Assembly (NCBI RefSeq): GCF_007993065.1
Contig: NZ_VOPL01000001.1
Span: forward strand, 1,054,001 to 1,118,000
Length of the DNA stretch: 64,000 nucleotides
Reading direction: 5' to 3'
Source of the DNA: Paracoccus aurantiacus
GTDB lineage: Bacteria; Pseudomonadota; Alphaproteobacteria; Rhodobacterales; Rhodobacteraceae
The position numbers and the translations under genes are program-made. Of this stretch, positions 10,357 to 19,377 are shown in pieces. Each line of letters begins with the position of its first letter. The first letter of the stretch is position 1. The notes beneath the pieces were generated by a model. That model was given only the letters and a program-made list of their open reading frames with translations. It was not told where the DNA came from and made no database searches.

Positions 10357-11109
10357 ATGGCTGAAAACGACACCCTACGTCAGGCCCAGGCCCGGACGGG
10401 TGCCGCGACCCGCGCCGATATTGATGTCGGTCTTCGCGATTACATGTCGAAGGTCTATGGAATCATGGCAACGGGCATGGCCGTGACTGCCTTCTTCGCA
10501 CTCGGACTGAACATGCTCGCCGTCCAGAACGGCCAACTGACCGAGCTTGGCCGCGCCGTTTACATGTCGCCGCTGAAATGGGTGCTGATGTTCGCCCCGC
10601 TGCTGGTGGTATTCGCCTTCGGTGCCGCCGTTTACCGGCTTTCCACGCAGGCCGCGACGCTGATTTTCTACGGCTTCGCCGCGCTGATGGGCATGTCGAT
10701 CAGCTGGATCTTCCTGCGCTATACCGGCACGTCGATCGCATCGACCTTCTTTGCGACCGCAGCAGCCTTCGCCGGGCTTTCGCTTTACGGTTATACCACG
10801 AAGCGCGACCTGTCGGGGATGGGCACGTTCCTGATGATGGGCCTGATCGGGCTGATCGTCGCCTCGATCGTGAACATCTTCCTTCAGTCGGGCGCGATGC
10901 AGTTCGCGATCTCGGTGATCGGCGTTCTGATCTTTGCGGGTCTGACCGCCTATGACACGCAGCAGATCAAGAACACCTATCTGCAGCTCCGTGACTCGAA
11001 CCGGGAGTTTCTGGGCAAGGCGGCCATCCTTGGCGCCCTGAACCTGTATCTGGACTTCCTGAACCTGTTCATGTTCCTGCTGCAGTTCATGGGTTCCAGC
11101 AACGACTGA
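10357..11109 (+). CDS. Bax inhibitor-1 family membrane protein (YbhL/YccA type)
   Basis: A 250-residue protein with seven hydrophobic segments, a short cytoplasmic N-terminus (residues 1-30), and the family signatures MSKVYGIMATGMAVTA and GLTAYDTQQIKN in the last third. Bacterial BI-1 proteins are inner-membrane proteins linked to pH-dependent Ca2+ leak or to FtsH modulation; the substrate here is not readable. The start at 10357 follows GGAGAG; the ATG at 10345 overlaps that site. Monocistronic, closed by a strong hairpin shared with the convergent paaZ. Confidence 0.92.
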   Translation: MAENDTLRQAQARTGAATRADIDVGLRDYMSKVYGIMATGMAVTAFFALGLNMLAVQNGQLTELGRAVYMSPLKWVLMFAPLLVVFAFGAAVYRLSTQAATLIFYGFAALMGMSISWIFLRYTGTSIASTFFATAAAFAGLSLYGYTTKRDLSGMGTFLMMGLIGLIVASIVNIFLQSGAMQFAISVIGVLIFAGLTAYDTQQIKNTYLQLRDSNREFLGKAAILGALNLYLDFLNLFMFLLQFMGSSND

Positions 11110-11127
11110 TCGCAACACTCGCAACAG

Positions 11128-11156
11128 AAAAGGCCCCGCTTCGGCGGGGCCTTTTT
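11128..11156. terminator. Bidirectional intrinsic terminator between BI-1 gene and paaZ
   Basis: Perfect 8-base GC stem (GGCCCCGC / GCGGGGCC) with a TTCG tetraloop, flanked by AAAA on the left and TTTTT on the right. It therefore works for the plus-strand gene and plausibly for the paa operon on the minus strand. Confidence 0.9.
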
Positions 11157-11169
11157 CATTAGCCGGGAC

Positions 11170-13215
11170 CTAGGGCCAATCCTTCGCCACCATGGTCAGC
11201 ACATCATATTGCGCGACAACCTCGTCCTTCTGGTTGGTCACGCGGCAGTCCCAGCGGACCTCGGCATGTTCGGCGTTTTCGCGTGGATTGATTTCCTTGC
11301 AGGTCAGCCGGACCTGCAGCGTGTCGCCGAAATAGACCGGCGTCAGGAACCGCAGGTTGTCGACACCGTAATTCGCCAGCACCGGACCCGGATCGGGATC
11401 GACGAAAAGCCCCGCCGCGAAGGACGCGATCAGATAGCCATGCGCCACGCGGTCGTCGAAGAACGGGTTTGCCTGCGCCGCCTCGCTGTTCATATGGGCA
11501 TAGAAGGTGTCGCCGGTGAAATGGGCGAAATGCTCCACATCCGATTCCGTCACTTCGCGCGCCTCGGTGACGATCTGATCACCGATCTGCAACTCTGCTA
11601 CCGATTTGCGGAACGGGTGTTTATCGGCGCGGGTATCCGCGCCTTCGGACCAGATGTCGGTCACGGCGGACAGAAGATGCGGCGCGCCCTGAACCGCCGT
11701 GCGCTGCATGTAATGCTTGACCGCGCGCATGCCGCCCAATTCCTCGCCGCCGCCGGCACGTCCCGGCCCGCCATGAACCAGTGGCGCCAATGGCGAGCCG
11801 TGCCCGGTCGAGGATTTCGCCGAACGCCGGTTGCCGATCAGCACCCGGCCATGCATAGGCGCCATGCCGATCACCATCTCCTCCGCCACGTCCTTGCTGT
11901 CTGTAAAGACCGAGGCCACCAACGACCCTTTGCCGCGATGGGTCAGCGCCACCGCTTCATCAATGTCCGCGTAAGGCATCAGCGTCACGACCGGGCCAAA
12001 TGCCTCGACATCGTTTGCCGCCGCCTGCGCCGGGTCGTCCGCCAGCAGCACCACCGGGTTGATGAACGCCCCCTTCTTCGCGTCTCCCGAGGCCACGCGC
12101 ACATCATCCGGGTCACCCAGCACGATCCGCGACGATCCTTTCAGATCGGCGATCCGGTCGCGAACCTCGTCGCGCTGATCCAGACTGGCCAGCGGCCCCA
12201 TGCGCGTGCCTTCAACCGCAGGATCGCCCGCGACATTCTTCGCCAGCCTGTCGCCCAATGCCTTTATCACCGCATCGACATAATCGGCGGGAACGATAGC
12301 GCGGCGAATGGCCGTGCATTTCTGCCCGGCCTTGGTGGTCATCTCGCGCAGCACCTCGCGCACAAAAAGATCGAACTCCTCTGTCCCCGGCCCGGCATCC
12401 GGCCCAAGAACCGAGGCATTCAGGCTGTCCGCCTCCATTGTAAACCGCACCGAATTTTCAACGATCGCGGGCGAGGTTTTCAGCATCCGCCCGGTCGAGG
12501 CTGACCCGGTAAACGTCACCACATCCTGGCAGGTCACATGGTCCAGAAGATCGCCCGCCGATCCGCTGACCAGTTGCAGCGCCCCATCGGGCAGAATGCC
12601 CATGTCGATGATCCGCCGCACCATCAGTTCGGTCAGATATGCGGTCTGGCTGGCCGGCTTCACGATGGTCGGCATCCCCGCGATCAGGGTCGGCGCGATC
12701 TTTTCCAGCATCCCCCAGATCGGGAAGTTGAAGGCGTTGATATGCACCGCCACGCCCTGCAGCGGCGTCAGGATATGCTGGCCCGAGAATGTGCTATCCT
12801 TCGACAGCGGCTCAACCGCGCCGTCGGGAATGACTTTCGCATTCGGCAATTCACGCCGCGCTTTCGATGCCAACGTCAGAAGCGTGCCGATACCGCCTTC
12901 GATATCGACCCAGCCATCCGCGCGCGTGGCCCCGGTCCAGAGGCTTTCGGTATAGAAATCCTCTTTCATCTCCATCAGCTTCAGGCCGATTTCCTTCAGC
13001 ATCAGCGCGCGTTGGTGGACCGTCAGATCGCGCAGCGCGCGACCGCCCATTTCGCGCCCGTATTCCAGCGCGGCGGCGTGATCGAGGCCCGATGCGTCGA
13101 TCAGCGCCACCACCTCGCCGGTCGCGGCATTCAGCAGTTCCTTGCCGTCTTTCGACCCATTGCGCCATTCGCCGCAGACATAAGACTGCAGCAGTCGAGG
13201 GGTTTGCACATTCAT
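11170..13215 (-). CDS. paaZ: Bifunctional oxepin-CoA hydrolase / 3-oxo-5,6-dehydrosuberyl-CoA semialdehyde dehydrogenase PaaZ
   Basis: Opens the oxepin-CoA ring and oxidises the resulting aldehyde with NADP in phenylacetate degradation. Residues about 1-525 form the aldehyde dehydrogenase (NAFNFPIWGMLEKIAPTL, TFTGSASTG, catalytic Cys in KAGQKCTAIRR). Residues about 535-681 form the MaoC-like R-hydratase domain (HFAHFTGDTFYAHMNSE and VAHGYLIASFAAGLF). The 681-residue two-domain length is that of full PaaZ, so both activities should be present. Last gene of the paa operon, 11 bases after the ferritin-like gene. Confidence 0.96.
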   Translation of the reverse strand: MNVQTPRLLQSYVCGEWRNGSKDGKELLNAATGEVVALIDASGLDHAAALEYGREMGGRALRDLTVHQRALMLKEIGLKLMEMKEDFYTESLWTGATRADGWVDIEGGIGTLLTLASKARRELPNAKVIPDGAVEPLSKDSTFSGQHILTPLQGVAVHINAFNFPIWGMLEKIAPTLIAGMPTIVKPASQTAYLTELMVRRIIDMGILPDGALQLVSGSAGDLLDHVTCQDVVTFTGSASTGRMLKTSPAIVENSVRFTMEADSLNASVLGPDAGPGTEEFDLFVREVLREMTTKAGQKCTAIRRAIVPADYVDAVIKALGDRLAKNVAGDPAVEGTRMGPLASLDQRDEVRDRIADLKGSSRIVLGDPDDVRVASGDAKKGAFINPVVLLADDPAQAAANDVEAFGPVVTLMPYADIDEAVALTHRGKGSLVASVFTDSKDVAEEMVIGMAPMHGRVLIGNRRSAKSSTGHGSPLAPLVHGGPGRAGGGEELGGMRAVKHYMQRTAVQGAPHLLSAVTDIWSEGADTRADKHPFRKSVAELQIGDQIVTEAREVTESDVEHFAHFTGDTFYAHMNSEAAQANPFFDDRVAHGYLIASFAAGLFVDPDPGPVLANYGVDNLRFLTPVYFGDTLQVRLTCKEINPRENAEHAEVRWDCRVTNQKDEVVAQYDVLTMVAKDWP

Positions 13216-13226
13216 CGCATGTCCTT

Positions 13227-13976
13227 TCAGGCCAGCCCCATCGGCAGCAGCAGGTCATTCACCCGCTGCGCCCAAAGCTCGCGCAGTTTGTCATTCGTGG
13301 TATGGCGCAGGCCAAAGCGCGCCTGCGTGTCAAAGCGTTGGGACGCCGACTGCCCGAAGGTCGCATCGACCTTGGGCATCCAATAGGCAATGGCGTCCTG
13401 CACCTGCGCGCGTCCGTCATCGCTTTCGATAATCTGGCGCAGACCGTTCAGGCCCAACTCGACATGGCGTGCCTCGCGGGGCGCGATCTCGCGGAAGGTA
13501 TCGGCCAGCGGCGCATAGCTGACGCGCTTCATCTCATCCAGTTGCACAACGGTCGCCAGCCCCATCAGCACATTCAGCACAACGGCATCGACATAGCCCT
13601 GCAGGGGATAGTGGAAGACCGACAGCCGCATGTCGTCGCCATGCCGCGCCGCCGACAGATCGGCATCGCGATCCATGCGCGCAGCCCAGTCATGGCTGCG
13701 ATCATAGGCGGCCATATCGCCGCCGAATTCGCCCATCACCCCCAGCACGCGGCCCGCATGATCCAGCTTTTCCTGCGTGATCTTTGCCGCCGCGATCCGG
13801 TTCTTGATGCCGGGCGCATCATTGATCGTATCGGCAAAGCCCGCAGCGCCCGCCAGTTCACTGTCCACGAATGACGCCATCAGCCGCAGCAATTCCCCAC
13901 GATAGCGCGGCGGGACATTGCCGGGAGAGGTGAGCTTGCCGCCCTGCGCCAGATACTCCTCGATCTTCATATCCAT
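13227..13976 (-). CDS. Ferritin-like phenylacetic acid catabolic family protein (additional PaaA/PaaC-like subunit)
   Basis: A 249-residue all-helical protein of the phenylacetate epoxidase fold family, distinct from both PaaA and PaaC in this operon. The second-half motif PREARHVELG supplies an EXXH metal-binding pair. At the position where PaaA has QDEAGH, this protein reads TQEKLDH, so the Glu of the first EXXH seems to be replaced by Lys. It may therefore be a structural or scaffold-like subunit, or have a different metal site. It lies between paaE and paaZ with gaps of 9 and 11 bases, so it is co-transcribed. Its reaction is not known to me. Confidence 0.8.
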   Translation of the reverse strand: MDMKIEEYLAQGGKLTSPGNVPPRYRGELLRLMASFVDSELAGAAGFADTINDAPGIKNRIAAAKITQEKLDHAGRVLGVMGEFGGDMAAYDRSHDWAARMDRDADLSAARHGDDMRLSVFHYPLQGYVDAVVLNVLMGLATVVQLDEMKRVSYAPLADTFREIAPREARHVELGLNGLRQIIESDDGRAQVQDAIAYWMPKVDATFGQSASQRFDTQARFGLRHTTNDKLRELWAQRVNDLLLPMGLA

Positions 13977-13985
13977 GACCGCCCC

Positions 13986-15062
13986 CTATTCGTCATAGCT
14001 GACGACGATGCGGTCGGTCAGCGGATAGCATTGGCAGGTCAACACATAACCCTGCGCGACCTCGTAATCTTCCAGCGCGTGGTTGATGGCCATTTCGGCC
14101 TCTCCTTCCAGCACCTTGGCACGGCAGGTCGAACAGACCCCGGCCTTGCAGGCATAGGGCACGTCCATATCGGCGGCCAACGCGGCATCCAGCAGGTTTT
14201 CGTCCTGCTTTGGCATCCGGAACGTCCGGGTCGCACCATCCAGCGTCACCACGACTTCGGTCATATCGCCCGCCTGCGCTGCGTCCTTGCTGACCGCCTT
14301 CTTCTTCGCCCTGCCCGGCTGGCTGGACGCAAACAGTTCAAACTTGATCTGCCCATCATCCAGCCCCGCCTTGCGCAAACTGTCAGCCACGGTCAGCATC
14401 AGCCCTTCCGGCCCGCAGATAAACGCCGTGTCGATGCTGGCCGGATCGATCCAGTTATCGAACAGCGCCTGCATCTTTTCGGCATCGATGCGGCCGGTGA
14501 ACAGGTCGATCTCCTGCCCTTCGGATTTCAGGATATGGATGACCGACAGCCGCCCAAGATAGAGGTTCTTCAGATCGTCGAGTTCCTCGCGAAACATGAT
14601 CGAATTGACCGAACGGTTGGCATAGATCAGCGTGAAGCGGCTTTTCGGCTCGCGCGCCAGCGTGGTCTTGATAATCGACAGGACCGGCGTGATCCCCGAA
14701 CCCGCAGCGACGCCGACGTAGTGCTTCGACGCCCCACCATCCAATTCGGTGTGAAACCGCCCCATCGGGGCCATGGCGTCCAGTTCCATCCCGGCAGCCA
14801 GTTCCTCATTCGCCCATGTCGAAAACGCACCTCCATCGACGCGCTTGATGCCGACGCGCAGCGCGCCATCGTCGCGACCCGCGCAGATGGAATAGGACCG
14901 GCGCAACTCTTCACCATCGAAATCGCGGCGGAAGGTAAGATACTGCCCTTGGGTAAAATCGAACGCGCCCGCATCCTCGGGGCGCGGTTGCAGCGTCACC
15001 ACCACCGCATCGCGGGTGTCGCGGCGGATATCGGTGACCTGAAGCGGAAGGAATCGAGCCAT
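13986..15062 (-). CDS. paaE: Phenylacetyl-CoA epoxidase reductase subunit PaaE
   Basis: Delivers electrons from NADPH to the diiron oxygenase. Residues about 1-235 form the ferredoxin-NADP reductase module: FAD-binding RRSYSICAG, then GSGITPVLSI for NADP, and FICGPEGLM. Residues about 265-358 form a plant-type 2Fe-2S ferredoxin with ligands in CKAGVCSTC plus the distal Cys in VLTCQC. The 358-residue length is typical. The ATG at 15062 follows AGAGGAAC; the longer reading to 15104 runs into the paaD gene and is rejected. Confidence 0.96.
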   Translation of the reverse strand: MARFLPLQVTDIRRDTRDAVVVTLQPRPEDAGAFDFTQGQYLTFRRDFDGEELRRSYSICAGRDDGALRVGIKRVDGGAFSTWANEELAAGMELDAMAPMGRFHTELDGGASKHYVGVAAGSGITPVLSIIKTTLAREPKSRFTLIYANRSVNSIMFREELDDLKNLYLGRLSVIHILKSEGQEIDLFTGRIDAEKMQALFDNWIDPASIDTAFICGPEGLMLTVADSLRKAGLDDGQIKFELFASSQPGRAKKKAVSKDAAQAGDMTEVVVTLDGATRTFRMPKQDENLLDAALAADMDVPYACKAGVCSTCRAKVLEGEAEMAINHALEDYEVAQGYVLTCQCYPLTDRIVVSYDE

Positions 15063-15072
15063 GACGGTTCCT

Positions 15073-15585
15073 CTAATGGCATTTGAAGTAATCGAAGGGT
15101 TCAAGACAGGCGTTGCAGACCCAGCTGGCCTTGCAGGGGGTCGAACCGAACTGGCTGACCCGCCGCGTGTCGTTGGAATTGCAGCGCGGGCATGGCACCG
15201 CCATGTTTCCCCGCCCCGTCAGCGAGGTGACACGCGCCATCACATCGCCATCGGGCGCCGTGCCGTCAATGGGCGGCGCGATGCCGTAATCGCGCAGCTT
15301 GTCGCGGCCCTGATCGGTGATCCAGTCGGTCGTCCATGCGGGCGTCAGCTGGCGGCGCAGCATGACATGCTCGACCCCTTTGGACAGCAGGTGGTTTTCG
15401 ATATCAAGGTTGATGACCGCCGTCGCCGGACAGCCCGAATAGGTCGGCGTGACCGTCACCACCAGCGTTTCGCCCTGCCACTCGACATCGCGGATGATGC
15501 CCAGATCGGTCAGCGAGATCACCGGAATCTCCGGGTCGGGGACTTCGGCCAGCCAGTCCCATATGGTCGAGACGGCGGGACGCAT
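15073..15585 (-). CDS. paaD: Phenylacetate epoxidase maturation protein PaaD
   Basis: A 170-residue protein needed for the PaaABCE oxygenase, thought to act in iron-sulfur or diiron assembly. The N-terminal MIP18/DUF59 domain shows DPEIPVISLTDLGII and PTYSGCPA. The C-terminus is a four-Cys zinc-ribbon-like motif built from CPRC (around residue 129) and CNAC (around residue 156). The start at 15585 lies one base after the paaC stop and gives the standard N-terminus. A longer in-frame reading exists but is antisense-like. Confidence 0.95.
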   Translation of the reverse strand: MRPAVSTIWDWLAEVPDPEIPVISLTDLGIIRDVEWQGETLVVTVTPTYSGCPATAVINLDIENHLLSKGVEHVMLRRQLTPAWTTDWITDQGRDKLRDYGIAPPIDGTAPDGDVMARVTSLTGRGNMAVPCPRCNSNDTRRVSQFGSTPCKASWVCNACLEPFDYFKCH

Positions 15586-15586
15586 G

Positions 15587-16432
15587 TTACCACTCTGCCC
15601 CCGGATAGGCGCGCTGCAGAAACTGCATCTCGGCCAGGATATAGCCCAGATGTTCGGTATGCGTGCCCTGCTTGCCACCTTTATGCGCGAATGTGCTGTC
15701 CGGCACGTCCAGCGTCGCCTCGGCCAGCACCGGCAGGACGGTGTCGTCCCAGGCCTGACGCAGACCGGCGGGATCGGGGGCAATCCCCGACGCGGCCATG
15801 GTCACATCGGTCGCGTCGCCCAAGAACATTTCCAGCGCATAGGACCACTGGTCATCCAGCGCCGCCTGCATCCGCTTTCGGCTTTCCTCGGTCCCGTCGC
15901 CAAGCGCGATCACCTGTTCGGCCGAGCGTTCAAGGTGATAGCTGACCTCTTTCAGCGATTTCGCCGCAATTTCGGCGACGCGCGGATCGGCCGATCCGGT
16001 CAGCGCCTGCAGCAGATGGAAATGGAAGGCGTCGAACAGGAACTGCCGCATCAGCGTGGCGCCAAAATCGCCGTTCGGGCGTTCGACCAGCAGCAGATTG
16101 CGAAAATCCCAGACGTCGCGAAGATAAGCCAGATCGTCGGCGCTGCGCCCCTTGCCCTCAACCTCTGCTGCGAGCCCCAGCCAAAGCGCCGTCTGCCCGA
16201 TCAAATCGAGCGCGATGTTCGACATCGCAATGTCTTCCTCAAGCTGCGGTCCATGCCCGCACCATTCGGAATTCCTGTGGCCAAGGATCAGGGCGTTATC
16301 GCCCATCCGCAGGAGAAACTCGAAAAACGCGTCCTGATCGGCGTCGGGCAGCGGCGCATGGCCGCCCTTGCCACCATCCTGTTTCGCCAATTCCTCGGCA
16401 TTCGGGGTCATGATATCGGGAAGCGACGGCAT
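15587..16432 (-). CDS. paaC: Phenylacetyl-CoA epoxidase subunit PaaC
   Basis: Ferritin-like structural partner of the catalytic subunit PaaA, 281 residues. The segments MGDNALILGHRNSEWCGHGP and LLLVERPNGDFGATLMRQFL are characteristic, as is SLKEVSYHLERSAEQVIALG. In this family PaaC stabilises PaaA and does not itself turn over oxygen. The ATG at 16432 shares one base with the paaB stop (TGATG); a GTG at 16435 would give a GTGA overlap and one extra residue, and both are acceptable. Confidence 0.95.
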   Translation of the reverse strand: MPSLPDIMTPNAEELAKQDGGKGGHAPLPDADQDAFFEFLLRMGDNALILGHRNSEWCGHGPQLEEDIAMSNIALDLIGQTALWLGLAAEVEGKGRSADDLAYLRDVWDFRNLLLVERPNGDFGATLMRQFLFDAFHFHLLQALTGSADPRVAEIAAKSLKEVSYHLERSAEQVIALGDGTEESRKRMQAALDDQWSYALEMFLGDATDVTMAASGIAPDPAGLRQAWDDTVLPVLAEATLDVPDSTFAHKGGKQGTHTEHLGYILAEMQFLQRAYPGAEW

Positions 16433-16716
16433 CACATATGCCCTATCTCATCGGGAATGTCGTAGAAGGTTGGGTGGCGGTAAACCTTGTCATTCGACGG
16501 CTCGAACAGGGGTCCCTTGTCGGATGGGCTCGACGCCGCGATATAGACCGATTTCACCACCCAGATCGACACACCCTCGTTCCGGCGCGTGTAAACATCG
16601 CGCGCATGCTTGATCGCGACCTCGGCATCGGGCGCATGCAGGCTGCCGACATGGCGGTGGTTCAGCCCGTGCTGACCACGGATAAAGACTTCCCAAAGGG
16701 GCCATTCGCTGGACAT
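16432..16716 (-). CDS. paaB: Phenylacetyl-CoA epoxidase subunit PaaB
   Basis: Small 94-residue non-catalytic subunit that bridges the PaaAC complexes. The start WPLWEVFIRGQHGLNHRHVG and the segment HARDVYTRRNEGVSIWVV are diagnostic of the family. The ATG at 16716 has an excellent AGGAGG site nine bases upstream. The longer reading to 16761 adds arginine-rich residues from the intergenic stretch and is rejected. It follows the VOC gene after 41 bases and overlaps the paaC start. Confidence 0.95.
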   Translation of the reverse strand: MSSEWPLWEVFIRGQHGLNHRHVGSLHAPDAEVAIKHARDVYTRRNEGVSIWVVKSVYIAASSPSDKGPLFEPSNDKVYRHPTFYDIPDEIGHM

Positions 16717-16757
16717 CTGTTCCTCCCTTCCCGCGGGTCGAGCCCGCCGGGCATGAA

Positions 16758-17105
16758 TCAATAGGCGTAAAGCTCGACCCGGTATCCGTCGGGGTCCAGC
16801 ACCTGCACGCGCGCCGGACCTTCGGCGCTGTATTCCGTTTCCGTCACACCATCGGCGCGAAAGCGGTCGCGCATGGCGTCGATTTCAGCGATCGAATCCA
16901 CCAGACTGCCAAAGTGGTTCGTGCGCGGCAGGTCCTGCGGCACCTCGCCCACGCTCAGCGCCAGCAAGGCGCCGCTGTCATCGGCAAGGATAAGCAGATG
17001 CGGATCGTCATGCACGCGGTTGCTCAGGCCGAAATACACGCCATAAAACCGGGCCGAAGCTTCCCGGTCCGATACGGTCAGCGCGACATGGTTCAGCCGG
17101 GGCAT
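16758..17105 (-). CDS. VOC (glyoxalase/bleomycin resistance) superfamily protein
   Basis: A 115-residue single-domain protein with the paired beta-alpha-beta-beta-beta pattern of the vicinal oxygen chelate fold: LNHVALTVSDREASARFYG at the N-terminus and VLDPDGYRVELYAY at the C-terminus. Conserved metal-ligand candidates are His6 and the Glu near the C-terminus (VELY). It lies inside the phenylacetate operon, four bases after the paaA stop. A ring-cleavage or isomerase-like accessory role is possible but only suggested by position. The start at 17105 gives the standard family N-terminus. Confidence 0.85.
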   Translation of the reverse strand: MPRLNHVALTVSDREASARFYGVYFGLSNRVHDDPHLLILADDSGALLALSVGEVPQDLPRTNHFGSLVDSIAEIDAMRDRFRADGVTETEYSAEGPARVQVLDPDGYRVELYAY

Positions 17106-17109
17106 CGGC

Positions 17110-18096
17110 CTATTCCGCCGCAACCGGGCGGCGCGAGGCCTTCTTCTTCGCATGCGCGACCATCGCATCGCGATACCACGCCCCGTCTTCCCACGCCTTG
17201 ACCCGCGCGCCCAGGCGTTCCTTGTTGCAGGGGCCATTGCCCTTCAGCACCTGATAGAACTCGTCCCAGTCGGGTTCACTGAAATCATAGCCGCCCTTTT
17301 CCTCGTTCCATTTCAGGTCCGGGTCGGGGACGGTCAGGCCCAGATATTCGGCCTGCGGGACGGTCTGATCGACAAATTTCTGGCGCAGCTCGTCATTGGT
17401 GTTCATCTTGATCTTCCACGCCATCGACTGCGCGGAGTGAACGCTGTCCTTGTCGGACGGCCCGAACATCATCAGCGAGGGATACCACAGCCGGTTCAGC
17501 GCATCCTGCGCCATCTTCTTCTGCGCGGGCGTGCCATTCGCCATCTTCATCATGATCGCGTAACCCTGCCGCTGGTGGAAACTTTCCTCCTTGCAGATGC
17601 GGATCATCGCGCGGCTATAGGGGCCATAGCTGGTCCGCTGCAACGGCACCTGGTTCATGATCGCCGCCCCATCGACCAGCCAGCCGACCGCGCCCATATC
17701 GGCCCATGTCAGCGTCGGATAGTTAAAGATCGACGAATATTTCATATCGCCCGAATGCAGCCGCTCCAGCAACTCGTCACGGCTGACGCCAAGCGTTTCG
17801 GCAGCGCAATAAAGATACAGCCCGTGCCCCGCCTCGTCCTGCACCTTGGCCAGCAGGATCTGCTTGCGTTCCAGCGTGGGGGCGCGCGTGATCCAGTTGC
17901 CTTCGGGCAGCTGGCCGACGATTTCGGAATGCGCGTGCTGGCCGATCTGGCGGATCAGCGTCTTGCGATAGCCCTCGGGCATCCATTCCTTCGGTTCGAT
18001 CTTCTCGTTCCGGTCGATGCGCCCCTGAAAGGCGATCTCCTCGGGCGACATGTCCTCGCGAGAGGTGCCTTCGGATTTGACGAGCTGTGCATACAT
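17110..18096 (-). CDS. paaA: Phenylacetyl-CoA epoxidase catalytic subunit PaaA
   Basis: Diiron oxygenase subunit that converts phenylacetyl-CoA to the 1,2-epoxide. The 328 residues include the iron-binding EXXH motifs in [20 protein letters not shown] and in [14 protein letters not shown], with further acidic ligands upstream ([13 protein letters not shown]). Both EXXH motifs are intact, in contrast to the extra ferritin-like gene downstream. The gene follows the thiolase gene after 12 bases with a GAGGAAC ribosome site. Confidence 0.96.
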   Translation of the reverse strand: MYAQLVKSEGTSREDMSPEEIAFQGRIDRNEKIEPKEWMPEGYRKTLIRQIGQHAHSEIVGQLPEGNWITRAPTLERKQILLAKVQDEAGHGLYLYCAAETLGVSRDELLERLHSGDMKYSSIFNYPTLTWADMGAVGWLVDGAAIMNQVPLQRTSYGPYSRAMIRICKEESFHQRQGYAIMMKMANGTPAQKKMAQDALNRLWYPSLMMFGPSDKDSVHSAQSMAWKIKMNTNDELRQKFVDQTVPQAEYLGLTVPDPDLKWNEEKGGYDFSEPDWDEFYQVLKGNGPCNKERLGARVKAWEDGAWYRDAMVAHAKKKASRRPVAAE

Positions 18097-18108
18097 GGCA
18101 GTTCCTCC

Positions 18109-19314
18109 TCAGACGCGTTCGATAATGATGGCGATGCCCTGACCGACGCCGACACACATGCAGCATAGCGCATATCTGCCGCCGGTGCGCTGCAGTTCAT
18201 ACATCGCCGTCGTGACCAGCCGTGCGCCCGACATCCCGAGCGGATGCCCAAGCGCGATCGCCCCGCCATTCGGGTTAAGATGGGGGGCATCGTCGGGAAG
18301 TCCAAGCTCGCGCAGCGTGGCCAGCCCCTGTGATGCGAAAGCCTCGTTCAATTCAATCACGTCCATCTGGTCGATGGTCAGACCGGCGCGCGCCAGCACC
18401 TTCTTCGCGGCAGGCGCGGGGCCGATGCCCATGATCCGCGGCTCGACCCCCGCGGCGCACATGGCGATAATGCGGGCTTTGGGCGTCAGCCCGTTCTTTT
18501 CTGCCGCCTCCTTGCTGGCAATCAGCAACGCGCAGGCCCCGTCATTCACGCCAGACGCATTGCCCGCCGTCACGGTTTTCTCTGCCCCGTTCACACCCTT
18601 CAGTTTCGCCAGCTTATCTGCCGTTGTGCCCGGACGGGGGTGTTCATCTGTATCGACGACAACCGCCTCACCCTTTTTCTGCGGGATGCTGACCGGCACT
18701 ATCTCATCGGCAAAGCGACCGGCTTCCTGCGCCGCCTGCCAGCGGTCCTGGCTGCGCGCGGCAAAGGCGTCCTGATCTTCGCGGCTGATGCCAAAATCCT
18801 CTGCCACGTTGTCGGCAGTCTGCGGCATGGAATCGATGCCATATTGCGCCTTCATCTTCGGATTCACGAAGCGCCAGCCGATGGTCGTGTCGTAAACCGC
18901 ATTGCTGCGCGAAAAGGCGGTTTCGGCCTTCGGCATGACAAAAGGCGCGCGGCTCATGCTTTCGACCCCGCCCGCAATCACCAGATCGCAATCGCCTGCC
19001 TTGATCGCCCGCGCCGCCATGCCGACTGCATCCATGCCCGATCCACACAAGCGGTTGATCGTCGTTCCCGGCACATCGACGGGCAGTCCGGCCAAAAGCG
19101 CCGCCATGCGGCCCACATTCCGGTTATCCTCGCCCGCCTGATTGGCGCAGCCATAGATCAGGTCATCGACGCTGGCCCAATCGACACCGGGGTTGCGATC
19201 GACCAGTGCCGCCAGCGGAATCGCCGCCAGATCGTCGGCGCGGACCTGAGACAACGCCCCGCCATACCGCCCGATCGGCGTCCGAATCGCGTCGCAGATA
19301 AAGGCGTCAATCAT
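18109..19314 (-). CDS. paaJ: 3-oxoadipyl-CoA thiolase (PaaJ/PcaF type)
   Basis: Thiolytic cleavage of 3-oxoadipyl-CoA (and of 3-oxo-5,6-dehydrosuberyl-CoA in the phenylacetate route) to acetyl-CoA plus succinyl-CoA. At 401 residues it has the active-site Cys in NRLCGSGMDAVG, the second-site signature NPNGGAIALGHPLGMSGAR with its His, and the C-terminal CCMCVGVGQGIA Cys. YGGALSQVRADDLAAIPL is typical of PcaF/PaaJ rather than PhaA. First gene of the operon, starting 48 bases downstream of a promoter overlapped by a TetR-type palindrome. Confidence 0.94.
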   Translation of the reverse strand: MIDAFICDAIRTPIGRYGGALSQVRADDLAAIPLAALVDRNPGVDWASVDDLIYGCANQAGEDNRNVGRMAALLAGLPVDVPGTTINRLCGSGMDAVGMAARAIKAGDCDLVIAGGVESMSRAPFVMPKAETAFSRSNAVYDTTIGWRFVNPKMKAQYGIDSMPQTADNVAEDFGISREDQDAFAARSQDRWQAAQEAGRFADEIVPVSIPQKKGEAVVVDTDEHPRPGTTADKLAKLKGVNGAEKTVTAGNASGVNDGACALLIASKEAAEKNGLTPKARIIAMCAAGVEPRIMGIGPAPAAKKVLARAGLTIDQMDVIELNEAFASQGLATLRELGLPDDAPHLNPNGGAIALGHPLGMSGARLVTTAMYELQRTGGRYALCCMCVGVGQGIAIIIERV

Positions 19315-19361
19315 GGCTCCCCCCAACATGGCCGGCAACGCCCAATTCTGGCGTTTGTTTG

Positions 19362-19375
19362 ACCGACCGTTCGGT
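19362..19375. promoter_or_regulatory. Palindromic operator at the paa promoter, TetR/PaaR-like
   Basis: Inverted repeat ACCGA-N4-TCGGT. It sits directly downstream of the putative -10 box of paaJ and would cover the transcription start, the classical place for a repressor. GC-rich ACCG/CGGT palindromes are known for TetR-family PaaR proteins that release DNA on binding phenylacetyl-CoA. No paaR gene is in the window, so the regulator assignment is inference. Confidence 0.7.
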
Positions 19376-19377
19376 TA

